Source of the DNA: Comamonas sp. GB3 AK4-5
GTDB lineage: Bacteria > Pseudomonadota > Gammaproteobacteria > Burkholderiales > Burkholderiaceae_C
Reading direction: 5' to 3'
Length of the DNA: 64,000 nt
Assembly: GCF_041320665.1 (NCBI RefSeq)
Contig: NZ_CP166730.1
Location: 310,001-374,000 of the forward strand
Position 1 is the stretch's first letter; every line of letters begins with the position of its first letter. Made by a program: the position numbers and the translations under genes. Below are positions 36,559 to 44,923 of this stretch, piece after piece. The notes under the pieces are model-generated. The model saw only the letters and a program-made list of their open reading frames with translations, had not been told where the DNA came from and made no database searches.

Positions 36559-37332
36559 TTATCCCAGCTGGAAAGCGTCGTATCCGGTCTTGAGAATCAG
36601 CAGGCTGACCACGGCGATGAAGATGCCGCGCACAAAGCCCGTGCCATGGCGCAGGGCCATCCAGGTGCCCAGCATGCTGCCCAGCACATTGGCTACAGCC
36701 AGCGGAATGGCGAAATGCCACCACACATGGCCCTTGAGCGTGAACAGGGCCAGGGCCGCGACATTGGTGGCAATGTTCAGCAGCTTGGCATTGACCGAGG
36801 CATTCAGAAAGTCAAAGCCCAGCAGGCGCACGAACAGAAAGACAAAAAAGCTGCCCGTGCCGGGGCCGAAGAAACCGTCGTAAAAGCCGATCACCAGGCC
36901 GATGGCGGCGGTGATCAGCTGCGCGGCCCGGCCGCTGTGGCGCGGTGCGTGGTCGCGGCCCAGCTCTTTTTTGGCCAGGGTGTAGAGCAGCACGCCCAGC
37001 AAGATGAGGGGCAGCAGCTTGCGCAGAAAGCTGGGGTCGACCTGGGTGACGGCATAGGCGCCGGCAAAGGCGCCCAGGCAGGCCGCGATGATGCCGGGGA
37101 TGATGGCGGGCCAGCTGATCTGCAGCCGGCGGCTGTACTGCCAGGCCGAGATGGCCGTGCCCCAGACGGCGGCGCTTTTGTTGGTGCCGAACAAGGTGGC
37201 CGGCGGGGCCGAGGGGAAGGCCGCGAACATGGCGGGAATCAGGATCAGCCCGCCGCCGCCCACGATGGCATCCACAAAACCGGCCAATGCCGAAGCGAGA
37301 GAGACGAGTATCCATTCCATAGCGGCGCGCAT
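36559..37332 (-). CDS. TSUP-family transporter (TauE/SafE-like)
   Basis: 257 residues with about eight helices. The first repeat contains the family's FVDAIVGGGGLILIPAMF (residues 19-36) and the second FYDGFFGPGTGSFFVFLF (about 150-167), the paired motifs of 4-toluene sulfonate/sulfite exporter-type proteins formerly called DUF81. Members export or import small organic or sulfur anions; the substrate is unknown here. Start at 37332 or at the Met four codons later, neither with a good ribosome site. A terminator lies just upstream of the gene. Confidence 0.88.
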   Translation of the reverse strand: MRAAMEWILVSLASALAGFVDAIVGGGGLILIPAMFAAFPSAPPATLFGTNKSAAVWGTAISAWQYSRRLQISWPAIIPGIIAACLGAFAGAYAVTQVDPSFLRKLLPLILLGVLLYTLAKKELGRDHAPRHSGRAAQLITAAIGLVIGFYDGFFGPGTGSFFVFLFVRLLGFDFLNASVNAKLLNIATNVAALALFTLKGHVWWHFAIPLAVANVLGSMLGTWMALRHGTGFVRGIFIAVVSLLILKTGYDAFQLG

Positions 37333-37364
37333 TGTCGCACCAGGAGGGGGAATGCAGCGGCCAT

Positions 37365-37391
37365 AAAAAAGCGCCGGGGGTACCGGCGCTT
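37365..37391 (-). terminator. Intrinsic terminator just upstream of the TSUP gene
   Basis: Nine-bp stem AAGCGCCGG/CCGGCGCTT followed on the minus strand by six T, about 33 bases before the TSUP start codon. It ends a minus-strand transcript that carries no supported protein gene (37392-37650). Confidence 0.8.
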
Positions 37392-37660
37392 GGAAAGCAA
37401 TCTCGTAGACGGATGCTTTTTTTGAATATTGGTCTGGTTGTGTCGAGTCGTCTCCTCGGCTCCTCCGTGTCGCACCGAGGTGCGCTCAGAAGTAGGGTTA
37501 CTGTAAGACTTGCACTGACATGGTGCATCGGGGATTTCCCGCAGCTTACACGCCCACGGCTCCCAGGGCTGCGACCAAGTGCAACACAGAAAGAGAGGGC
37601 GGCTGCCGCAGGGTGGGCCTTGCGGTTGGCAGACATGTAAAAGCAGAGCAACCAGCGTAA
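37392..37660 (-). ncRNA. Candidate structured leader or small RNA ending at the TSUP-proximal terminator
   Basis: On the minus strand this stretch contains several short helices (TGCAC/GTGCA, GGGAAATCCC, GCAGC/GCTGC, GCACC/GGTGC, CCTCGG/CCGAGG) and ends in a terminator. The frames across it look non-coding (Arg/Ser/Cys-rich). It could be a riboswitch-type leader of the TSUP gene or an independent small RNA. I cannot match it to a known family. Confidence 0.35.
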
Positions 37661-37752
37661 TGCAGGCCTGCATTTGCGGCTTGATTCAGCGCAGGATACA
37701 GGCAGAAAAAGCGCTGGCAGCTCACTTTTTTGAGGCCGCAGGGGGCTGGGCC

Positions 37753-39477
37753 TCAGGCCGCCTCGGCGGTCTGCTGCAAGGACGCGTTGCGGGTTTGCAG
37801 GTCGGTGCGTATCCATTCCGCAGCCTTTTCGGCCAGCATCAGCGTGGGGCTGTTGGTGTTGCCGCTGGTGATGTGGGGCATGGCGCCGGCATCCACCACG
37901 CGCAGCCCGGCCACCACGCCGCCGCGCCCGTCGCGCACACGCAGGCGGCTGTCCAGCACGGCCATGGGGTCGCTGTCGCGGCCCATGGCGGTGGTGCCCA
38001 CGGGGTGGAAGATGGTGGTGGCAATGTCGCCGGCCAGGCGGGCCAGGTCTTCATCGCTTTGGTATTGCGGGCCGGGCTTGTACTCCTCGGGCTGGTAGGG
38101 CGCCAGCGCCGGCTGGGCCGCAATGCGGCGGGTCACGCGCAGGCTGTCTGCGGCCACCTGGCGGTCTTCGGCCGTGGACAGGTAGTTGGGCGCAATCGCA
38201 GGTGCGTCCTGGAAATCGGCGCTCTTGATCTGCACCGTGCCCCGGCTCGTGGGGTTGAGGTTGCAGACGCTGGCGGTGAAGGCGGGAAAGCTGTGCAGCG
38301 GCTCGCCAAAGGCGTCCAGCGACAGCGGCTGCACGTGGTACTCCAGATTGGGGTGTTCGCGCGTGGGGTCGCTGCGCGTGAAGGCGCCCAGCTGCGAGGG
38401 CGCCATGCTCATGGGGCCGCTGCGCTTGAGCGCGTATTCCAGACCGATCTTGGCCTTGCCCCACAGCGAGCCGGCCATGGTGTTCAGCGTGGGCGCGCCC
38501 TGGATCTTGTAGACCGCGCGGATCTGCAAATGGTCTTGTAAATTGGCGCCCACGCCGGGCAGATCGCACAGCGTGGGAATGCCGTGCTGCTGCAGCAGCG
38601 CACCCGGGCCTATGCCGGACAGCTGCAGCAGCTGGGGCGAGTTGACGGCGCCGGCGCTGAGGATGACTTCTTCGGAGGCCTGGGCGGTGACGCGTTCATC
38701 GCCGGTCCACACCTCGACGCCGGTGCAGCGCAGGCTGCCATCGGCCTGGCGCTCGGTGATCAAGCGCGTAGCCTGGGCACAGGTCCACAGCTCGAAGTTG
38801 TTGCGGCCATAGCAGGTGGGGCGCAAAAAGGCCTTGGCCGTGTTCCAGCGCAGCCCGTCTTTCTGGTTGACCTCGAAGTAGCCCACGCCTTCGTTGCAGC
38901 CGCGGTTGAAGTCGTCGGTGGCGGGAATGCCGGCCTGCTGCGCGGCCTGGGAGAAGGCATCCAGAATGTCCCAGCGCAGACGCTGCTTTTCCACCCGCCA
39001 TTCGCCGGTGCTGCCCGTGGCCTTGTTGCCATGCAGGCGTTTGAAGTTTTCGTTCACGCCCTCGGGCTGGTCCAGGCGCCAGTGGTCCTCATGGCGGCGA
39101 AAAGCCGGCAGCACGTTGTCCCATCTCCAGGCGTCGTCCCCGGTGTGCCGGGCCCAGCCGTCGTAGTCGCGGGCCTGGCCGCGCATATAGATCATGCCGT
39201 TGATGCTGGAGCAGCCCCCCAGGGTCTTGCCGCGTGGGTAGCGCAGGCTGCGGCCGTTGAGGCCGGCGTCGGCCTCGGTCTGGTAGAGCCAGTCGGTGCG
39301 TGGATTGCCTATGCAGTGCAGATAGCCCACGGGGATGTGAATCCAGTGGTAGTCGTCCTTGCGACCGGCTTCGATGAGCAGGATGCGCAGACGGCGGTCG
39401 GCGCTGAGCCGGTTGGCGATCAGGGCGCCGGCAGTGCCGCCGCCGATGATGATGTAGTCAAACAGGGTGTCGCTCAT
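37753..39477 (-). CDS. GMC-family oxidoreductase (choline dehydrogenase-like)
   Basis: 574 residues. Flavoenzymes of this family oxidise alcohols and pass electrons to quinone or O2. The start at 39477 gives MSDTLFDYIIIGGGTAGALI with the FAD-binding GGGTAG at about residues 12-17; the frame is open far upstream but into the divergent gene. GMC signatures are present: RYPRGKTLGGCSSINGMIYM (near residue 80) and the region ILSAGAVNSPQLLQLSGIGP (near residue 268). The catalytic His lies in FHPVGTTAMG, and PHITSGNTNSPTLMLAEKAA closes the family core. The substrate is unknown; no betaine aldehyde dehydrogenase or BetI lies next to it. Confidence 0.93.
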   Translation of the reverse strand: MSDTLFDYIIIGGGTAGALIANRLSADRRLRILLIEAGRKDDYHWIHIPVGYLHCIGNPRTDWLYQTEADAGLNGRSLRYPRGKTLGGCSSINGMIYMRGQARDYDGWARHTGDDAWRWDNVLPAFRRHEDHWRLDQPEGVNENFKRLHGNKATGSTGEWRVEKQRLRWDILDAFSQAAQQAGIPATDDFNRGCNEGVGYFEVNQKDGLRWNTAKAFLRPTCYGRNNFELWTCAQATRLITERQADGSLRCTGVEVWTGDERVTAQASEEVILSAGAVNSPQLLQLSGIGPGALLQQHGIPTLCDLPGVGANLQDHLQIRAVYKIQGAPTLNTMAGSLWGKAKIGLEYALKRSGPMSMAPSQLGAFTRSDPTREHPNLEYHVQPLSLDAFGEPLHSFPAFTASVCNLNPTSRGTVQIKSADFQDAPAIAPNYLSTAEDRQVAADSLRVTRRIAAQPALAPYQPEEYKPGPQYQSDEDLARLAGDIATTIFHPVGTTAMGRDSDPMAVLDSRLRVRDGRGGVVAGLRVVDAGAMPHITSGNTNSPTLMLAEKAAEWIRTDLQTRNASLQQTAEAA

Positions 39478-39756
39478 GGGTGCACAGGCTGCCGGGGCAT
39501 CAAAAAAATCTGTCGAAGAAGGGAAAAACTGCGGCAAGCTTGTGGGAGTGGGGCATCGCCTGTCGAGAGGGAAAACGGCAGCTTGCTTCCAAAAAAGGAG
39601 CTGATATAGCGCGTCTACCCTGCGTATAAAGGTGTTTTTGATAAATATTGCAATGCGGCATGGGGCGGGGCCGTCTTTTGCAAAACCAGGGGCATGTGCG
39701 ACAGACGTTATCCTGTGTACTTTTGTGACTTGCTGGAAAACCCGCAGCCCTTTGCC

Positions 39757-40884
39757 ATGAACACCCATCCGCCACAACTGCAACGCCAGGACCAGCCCGA
39801 AGGGGCGTGGGCCGTGCTGCAAGGGCGTTGGGGCGCCGCCGACTTTGGCGACCGCGCACATTGGCAGCGGGTGCGTCAGCAGCTCAAGGCCTTGCCGCCC
39901 TCGGATGCCCTGGGTTGGGATCTGGAGGCTGTGCAGTGGCTGGACCATGTGGGCGCCCAGCTGCTGTGGCAGCACTGGCAGGGTCGCTGGCCGCAGCGCC
40001 TGCGCCTGAGCGCCGGGCAAAAAGCCATGCTGCAGCGGGTGGAGCGCTTTGGCAGCGAAGGCCCCAAGCCAACGCCTGGCTACCGGCTGGGCGATGCCAT
40101 CGAGTCTCTGGGCTGTGCCGTCATCGACGGGCTGCACCATCTGCAGTCCATGGTGCAGCTGATAGGCCAGCTGCTGATTGATGTGCTGCGCCTGCTGCGC
40201 GCACCGCTGCGTGGGCCCTGGCGCGATATGTCCGGCCACCTCTACAGCATGGGGGCCCTGGCCCTGCCCATCACGGCCCTGGTGGGCTTTTTGATCGGCG
40301 TGGTGCTGGCCTATCTGATGTCGCTGCAGCTGCGCCAGTTCGGGGCCGAGGCCTTTATCGTCAATATTTTGGGCATCTCGCTGATCCGTGAGCTGGGGCC
40401 GCTGCTGGCCGCCATCCTGGTGGCGGGCCGCACCGGATCGGCCATCACGGCGCAAATTGGCGTGATGCGCGTGACGGAAGAGCTGGATGCCATGCAGGTC
40501 ATGGGCATTCCCCAGGGCTATCGCCTGGTGATGCCGCGCGCCCTGGCGCTGGCGCTGGCCATGCCCCTGATCAGCCTGTGGACCACGCTGGCTGCGCTGG
40601 CCGGCGGCATGCTCGCGGCCGATATGACCATGGGCATATCCGCCGCCTATTTTCTGCAGTCTCTGCCCGAGGCCGTGAATGTCGGCAACCTCTGGCTGGC
40701 CATGGGCAAGTCCATGGTGTTCGGCGTATTCATCGCCTTGATCGGCTGCCACTGGGGCCTGCGCGTCAAGCCCAACACCCAGAGCCTGGGCCAGGGCACG
40801 ACGGCTTCGGTGGTGGCGGCCATCACCATGGTGATCGTGGTGGATGCCGTCTTCGCCATTCTTTTTCGCAACGTGGGGTTTTGA
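39757..40884 (+). CDS. MlaE-type lipid ABC permease with N-terminal STAS domain
   Basis: 375 residues. The first roughly 100 residues form a STAS-like region (ALGWDLEAVQWLDHVGAQLL), followed by the MlaE permease with about five helices. The MlaE hallmark stretch ELGPLLAAILVAGRTGSAI (about residues 209-227) and the loop GVMRVTEELDAMQVMGI are intact. In relatives the STAS domain is a separate protein (MlaB); here it is fused. It starts a four-gene MCE operon for moving lipid between inner and outer membranes. Start chosen at 39757; the frame is open to 39694 without a better site. Confidence 0.9.
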   Translation: MNTHPPQLQRQDQPEGAWAVLQGRWGAADFGDRAHWQRVRQQLKALPPSDALGWDLEAVQWLDHVGAQLLWQHWQGRWPQRLRLSAGQKAMLQRVERFGSEGPKPTPGYRLGDAIESLGCAVIDGLHHLQSMVQLIGQLLIDVLRLLRAPLRGPWRDMSGHLYSMGALALPITALVGFLIGVVLAYLMSLQLRQFGAEAFIVNILGISLIRELGPLLAAILVAGRTGSAITAQIGVMRVTEELDAMQVMGIPQGYRLVMPRALALALAMPLISLWTTLAALAGGMLAADMTMGISAAYFLQSLPEAVNVGNLWLAMGKSMVFGVFIALIGCHWGLRVKPNTQSLGQGTTASVVAAITMVIVVDAVFAILFRNVGF

Positions 40885-41732
40885 TGGCTGACGCTTCCGC
40901 CCTGGCCTCCACCCCCGCCGCGCCGCCCTGGGCGCGGGGTGAGCGCGTGGTCCACATCGACAAGCTGTGGAGCATTTTTGGCAGCGGCGACAACGCTTTT
41001 GCCGTGCACCAGGACCTGGACCTGGACATTTACCGGGGCGAGATGCTGTCCATCGTGGGCGGCTCGGGCACGGGCAAGACCGTGCTGCTGCGCCAGATCC
41101 TGGGCCTGTTGGAGCCGGGCAAGGGCAGCGTGCAGGTGCTGGGGCGCCCGGGCAGAGAGATGGGGGGGGAGGGCGCGGCCAGCCGCGTGGGCATGCTGTT
41201 TCAGCAGGGTGCGCTGTACTCGGCCTTCAATGTGCTGGACAACGTGGCCTTTCCGCTGCGCGAGCTGGGCACGCTGCCCGATGCGCTGGTGGATGCCGCC
41301 GCCTTGGTCAAGCTGCAGATGGTGGGCCTCAAGCCCGAGCACGCCACGCGCATGCCGGCCGATCTGTCGGGCGGCATGGTCAAGCGCGTGGCCCTGGCAC
41401 GGGCGCTGATCATGGACCCACCGCTGCTGCTGCTGGACGAGCCCACGGCCGGCCTGGACCCCAATGGCTCGGACGACTTCTGCACGCTGCTGCGCGAGCT
41501 GCATGCCGAGCTGGATCTGACGGTGGTCATGGTCACCCATGACCTGGACACCTTGTTCGCCCTGTCCAGCCGCGTGGCCGTGCTGGCCGAGAAGAAAGTG
41601 CTGGTCACCGGGACGCCGCAGGATGTGGCCGTCTTCCAGCACCCCTTTGTCGAGCAATTCTTTCAAGGGGAGCGTGGCCGCCGGGCCATGGCCCCCGCAC
41701 CAGTCGGGTCAGACCCGGCGGGAGGTTTGTGA
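40884..41732 (+). CDS. MlaF-type ABC transporter ATP-binding protein
   Basis: 282 residues. It drives the MCE lipid transporter from the cytoplasmic side. Walker A VGGSGTGKTVLL (near residue 58), Q-loop MLFQQGALYSAFNV, signature LSGGMVKRVALARALI (near 158) and Walker B LLLLDEPTAGLDP (near 180) are present; the Met-Val-Lys-Arg variant in the signature is typical of the Mkl/MlaF branch. Start ATG overlaps the permease stop (TGATG). It in turn overlaps the MCE gene by one base. Confidence 0.94.
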   Translation: MADASALASTPAAPPWARGERVVHIDKLWSIFGSGDNAFAVHQDLDLDIYRGEMLSIVGGSGTGKTVLLRQILGLLEPGKGSVQVLGRPGREMGGEGAASRVGMLFQQGALYSAFNVLDNVAFPLRELGTLPDALVDAAALVKLQMVGLKPEHATRMPADLSGGMVKRVALARALIMDPPLLLLDEPTAGLDPNGSDDFCTLLRELHAELDLTVVMVTHDLDTLFALSSRVAVLAEKKVLVTGTPQDVAVFQHPFVEQFFQGERGRRAMAPAPVGSDPAGGL

Positions 41733-42712
41733 TGGAAAACAAGTCCCATGCCATGGCCGCAGGCCTGTTCGTGGTGGTGGTGGCCTGCCTGCTGGCCGGC
41801 CTGGCGCTGTGGCTCACACGCGACCGCAACCAGTATGTGCTGTACGAGATGTCCACCAAGGACGCCATCAGCGGGCTGCAGCCCCAGGCCACGGTGCGCT
41901 ACAAGGGCGTGTCGGTGGGCAAGGTCACCCGCATTGGCTTTGATGCGCAAAACAGCGGCAATGTGCTGATCCGCATCGCCGTGGACAGCGATGCCCCCAT
42001 CAGCCCCCAGACCACCTATGCCCAGCTGGGCTACCAGGGCGTGACGGGCATTGCCCATATCCAGCTGGATGACAGCGATGCCAAGCAGGAGGTGCTGGCC
42101 GAGGGCCCCAGCGGGCTGCAGCGCCTGCCCATGCGCTCCTCGCCGCTCACGGTGCTGGCGGACCAGAGCATGCTGATCATGGGGCGGGTGAATGAGGCCA
42201 CACGCCGCATCAACGAGCTGCTGGACACTGAAAACCAGGAGCATTTCAGGCAGGCGCTGGCAGACATTGCCGGTGCTGCCAAGGGCGTGAACCGCCTCAC
42301 CGAGAACTTGAATCACACCCTGAGCGATCGCCTGGAGCCCGCCATGGCCCAACTGCCCGGTTTGACGGAAGACGCGCGCCGCAGCATGCAGGCCATGGTC
42401 AAGGCCGGCGATGAAGCCGGGCAACTGGCCAAGGATATGCGCGGCCTGACCGAGCGCCTGCAAAAGTCCGGCGGCGCCCTGGACCAGCTGGAGCATGGCA
42501 GTCAGTCGCTGGCCTTTGCCGCCGACCGCCTGGGCCGCTCCACCCTGCCCACGGTCAGCCAGGCCGCCGGCGATGTCTCGCGCGCGGCGCGCAGCATGGG
42601 CCAGGCCGCCTCCGGCATTACCAACAACCCGCAATCCCTGATTTTTGGCGACGGTCAGATGCGGCCCGGCCCGGGTGAGCCCGGCTTTGTGCCACCGGCC
42701 GCCAGCCGTTGA
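41732..42712 (+). CDS. MCE-domain lipid-binding protein (MlaD/PqiB-like)
   Basis: 326 residues. One N-terminal membrane helix (about residues 9-27) anchors it in the inner membrane. A single MCE domain follows (about 38-118: ATVRYKGVSVGKVTRIGF, the conserved core), then a long helical periplasmic part (about 160-300) that probably forms the lipid channel as a hexamer. The start at 41732 has GGAGG six bases upstream; a GTG one codon earlier is possible. It is third in the operon. Confidence 0.92.
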   Translation: MENKSHAMAAGLFVVVVACLLAGLALWLTRDRNQYVLYEMSTKDAISGLQPQATVRYKGVSVGKVTRIGFDAQNSGNVLIRIAVDSDAPISPQTTYAQLGYQGVTGIAHIQLDDSDAKQEVLAEGPSGLQRLPMRSSPLTVLADQSMLIMGRVNEATRRINELLDTENQEHFRQALADIAGAAKGVNRLTENLNHTLSDRLEPAMAQLPGLTEDARRSMQAMVKAGDEAGQLAKDMRGLTERLQKSGGALDQLEHGSQSLAFAADRLGRSTLPTVSQAAGDVSRAARSMGQAASGITNNPQSLIFGDGQMRPGPGEPGFVPPAASR

Positions 42713-42724
42713 GGAGTGTCCCCC

Positions 42725-43375
42725 ATGCGCGTTCCCGCCCTGATTCGAATCTCCGCAGTCTCTGCCGCGTTGGCTGCCAGCCTGGTGGCTTGCAGCAGCC
42801 TGCCTTCCGTGCCTTCTCAGCCCGCCCGCTATGACCTGGGCGTGCCGCCCCCGGTCCAGGGCAGCCAGGCCACCGCCTTCCCGGTGCTGGCGCTGGCCGA
42901 TATCCAGTCCCGCACCCAGCATGACGCCAGCACCGCCGTGCTCTACCGCCTGGCCTATGCCGACGGCCAGGCCCTGCAGGCCTATGGCCAGGCACGCTGG
43001 AGCCAGCCACCGGCCTTGCTGGTGCAGCAGCGCCTGCGCGAAATCCTGGGCCAGGGCCGCACCGTGCTGTCGGCCGAAAGCGGCGCCCAGCCTCCTCTGG
43101 TGAAGGGGCGGCCTGTGCCGGTGCTGCAGCTGTCGCTGGAAGAGTTCTCCCACACCTTCACCAGCGCCGACCGCAGCGCCGGCGTGCTGCGCCTGCGCGC
43201 CACCCTGGTCGAGCCCCGGCGCAGCGGAGACACCTTGCTGGGCCAGCAGGTGTTTGCCGTGCAGCAGCCCGCCGCCAGCGCCAATGCTGCGGGCGGCACC
43301 CAGGCTCTGGCCCAGGCCGTGGCCGAGGTGGGGGCTCAGTTGCAGACCTGGTTGAACGGGGTAACACCCCCCTGA
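42725..43375 (+). CDS. ABC transport auxiliary lipoprotein (PqiC-like)
   Basis: 216 residues. Signal peptide II with lipobox LVAC and Ser-Ser after the Cys (Cys at about residue 23) predicts an outer-membrane lipoprotein. The remainder (YRLAYADGQALQAYGQARWS and LVQQRLREILGQGRTVLSAE) matches the PqiC / DUF330 family that partners MCE proteins. GAGGAG lies eight bases upstream of the start. Its last codons Thr-Pro-Pro-stop come from an adjacent copy of repeat family R. Confidence 0.88.
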   Translation: MRVPALIRISAVSAALAASLVACSSLPSVPSQPARYDLGVPPPVQGSQATAFPVLALADIQSRTQHDASTAVLYRLAYADGQALQAYGQARWSQPPALLVQQRLREILGQGRTVLSAESGAQPPLVKGRPVPVLQLSLEEFSHTFTSADRSAGVLRLRATLVEPRRSGDTLLGQQVFAVQQPAASANAAGGTQALAQAVAEVGAQLQTWLNGVTPP

Positions 43376-43473
43376 GTCGCCTGCGGCGCCTTCCCACCGC
43401 TCTTCGCTCGCTGCGCTCGCGGGCAGGGGGACGACACCGGTGCTGCGGGGCGGCCCTTGCACGGTGTCTCTGG
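43366..43473 (+). repeat. Intergenic repeat family R, copy 6
   Basis: The longest copy. It begins with the last codons of the lipoprotein gene (CCCCCCTGAGTCGCC), contains the internal hairpin GCGAGCG/CGCTCGC-like segment, and ends with GGGGCGGCCCTTGC and GTGTCTCTGG. Confidence 0.85.
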
Positions 43474-43513
43474 TTTAGGGCAGCGCCAGTTCTTGCCCTG
43501 TGCCCTGGTCTTG

Positions 43514-43550
43514 CTCCCTCGCCCCTTTGGGAGAGGGTTGGGGTGAGGGG
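43514..43550 (+). repeat. Palindromic repeat family P, copy 3
   Basis: CTCCCTCGCCCCTTTGGGAG then AGGGTTGGGGTGAGGGG. With family R copy 6 it fills most of the 343-bp gap 43376-43718; the remainder (43560-43718) shows no other feature than AT-rich hairpin-like sequence near 43590-43625. Confidence 0.7.
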
Positions 43551-43718
43551 CTGTCTTTTTAGTGTTTCTGCGCTGTAATCCTTGGTGGATAAGCGCAGGC
43601 AGCTCCTGAAAAAAGAGCATTCCTTCCCATGGATAGCGCCGACGCTTGATGTAGCGCAGCCCGGTTATGCGGTGGCGGCCCTAAGCTGCGGCGCATTGCA
43701 AAACGGGGAATAGCTGCC

Positions 43719-44243
43719 ATGGCGACATTGGAATGGACTGCGGATTTGGTGCTGGAGCTGCCCGCCATGGATGAGACCCACCAGGAGTTCGTCGAGCTGC
43801 TGGCCCAGGTGGAGGCGGCGGCTGATGCCGAGTTGCTGCCGCTGTGGCAGCAGTTGGTGGAGCACACCGATGGCCATTTCGGCCAGGAAGACCGCTGGAT
43901 GCAGCGCACCGGCTTTGCCGCCGACAACTGCCACAGCCTGCAGCACAGCACCGTGCTGCAAATCATGCGCGAGGGGGCCGAGCGCGGCGCCAAGGGCGAG
44001 TTGCATGTCATGCGCGGCATGGCGGCCGAGCTGGTGACCTGGTTTGTACACCATGCCCAGACCATGGATGCAGCCCTGGCCCAGCATCTGAAAAGCGTGA
44101 ATTTCGATCCGGCCTCGGACGTGGTGCACCAGCCGCAAGCGCTGCCGCAGGCACCGATTCACGGCTGCGGCGGTGCCTGCTCCACGGGCGACGACCATAT
44201 CGGGCAGCAGGAGAGTGCCCAGCAAGTGGCCCAGGCGCTGTAA
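43719..44243 (+). CDS. Bacteriohemerythrin
   Basis: 174 residues. It binds O2 at a di-iron centre in a four-helix bundle. Iron ligands are visible as MDETHQEF, HTDGHFGQED, HSLQH and WFVHHAQTMDAAL. The canonical bundle ends near residue 125. A C-terminal tail of about 45 residues adds the motif CGGACS, which could bind metal or form a disulfide. It may supply or buffer oxygen or sense NO. It is not in an operon with neighbours. Confidence 0.9.
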   Translation: MATLEWTADLVLELPAMDETHQEFVELLAQVEAAADAELLPLWQQLVEHTDGHFGQEDRWMQRTGFAADNCHSLQHSTVLQIMREGAERGAKGELHVMRGMAAELVTWFVHHAQTMDAALAQHLKSVNFDPASDVVHQPQALPQAPIHGCGGACSTGDDHIGQQESAQQVAQAL

Positions 44244-44267
44244 ACCCTCTCTGGGCGGGCTGCAGCG

Positions 44268-44900
44268 TCAGCCCAGCAGGCCGGGGAAGATCTTCCCCAG
44301 GCCGCCGGCCATGACTTCGACAGCCAGGGCCGCCAGGATCAGGCCCATCAAGCGGGTCATCACATTGATGCCGGTTTTTCCTAGCACACGGCTGATGGGA
44401 TCGGCCAGCGAAAACGCGGCCCACACGGCGGCGGCCACCACCACGCCATAGCCCAGCAGCGCAAGGTGCTGCCAGATATTGCTGGCCTTGTCGGCATAAA
44501 TCACCACGGTGGACATGGCGGCCGGCCCGGTCAGCAACGGAATCGTCAGCGGCACCACGGCAATGCTGTTGCCCATGGCGGCTTTTTCGGCCCCGGCCTC
44601 CAGCGTGCCGGTATTGGGCCGGTCTTCGGCCGGGCGGGCGTTGAGCATATTCATGGCGCTGATCAGCAGCAGCAGGCCGCCGCCGACCTGAAAACTCTGC
44701 AGCGAGATATTGAAAAAGTCCAGCACCTGCAGGCCCAGCAGTGCGCAGGCACAGATCACCACGCAGGTGCTGATGGCGGCGCTGCGTATGGTCTGGCGGC
44801 GCTGGGCTTCGTCAAAGCCCTGGGTGTAGTGGATGAAAAACGGCACGATGGCCAGCGGGTTGACGATGGCCACCAGCGTGATGAGGGGTTTGAGGTCCAT
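44268..44900 (-). CDS. MarC-family membrane protein
   Basis: 210 residues with six predicted helices, the standard MarC size. The start MDLKPLITLVAIVNPLAIVP is the typical MarC opening and IAVVPLTIPLLTGPAAMSTV (near residue 113) is the second repeat motif. Despite the name, MarC proteins have no proven role in multiple antibiotic resistance; their function is unclear. It is adjacent to, but not overlapping, the SDR gene on the same strand. Confidence 0.93.
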   Translation of the reverse strand: MDLKPLITLVAIVNPLAIVPFFIHYTQGFDEAQRRQTIRSAAISTCVVICACALLGLQVLDFFNISLQSFQVGGGLLLLISAMNMLNARPAEDRPNTGTLEAGAEKAAMGNSIAVVPLTIPLLTGPAAMSTVVIYADKASNIWQHLALLGYGVVVAAAVWAAFSLADPISRVLGKTGINVMTRLMGLILAALAVEVMAGGLGKIFPGLLG

Positions 44901-44923
44901 GGCGGTTGGGTTTCAGAGCGTTC

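Noticed and set aside
37753..40752. 999-residue frame that would extend the GMC oxidoreductase by 425 residues
   Set aside because: The extension is antisense to the MlaE-type gene and has shadow composition; the conserved GMC start is at 39477.
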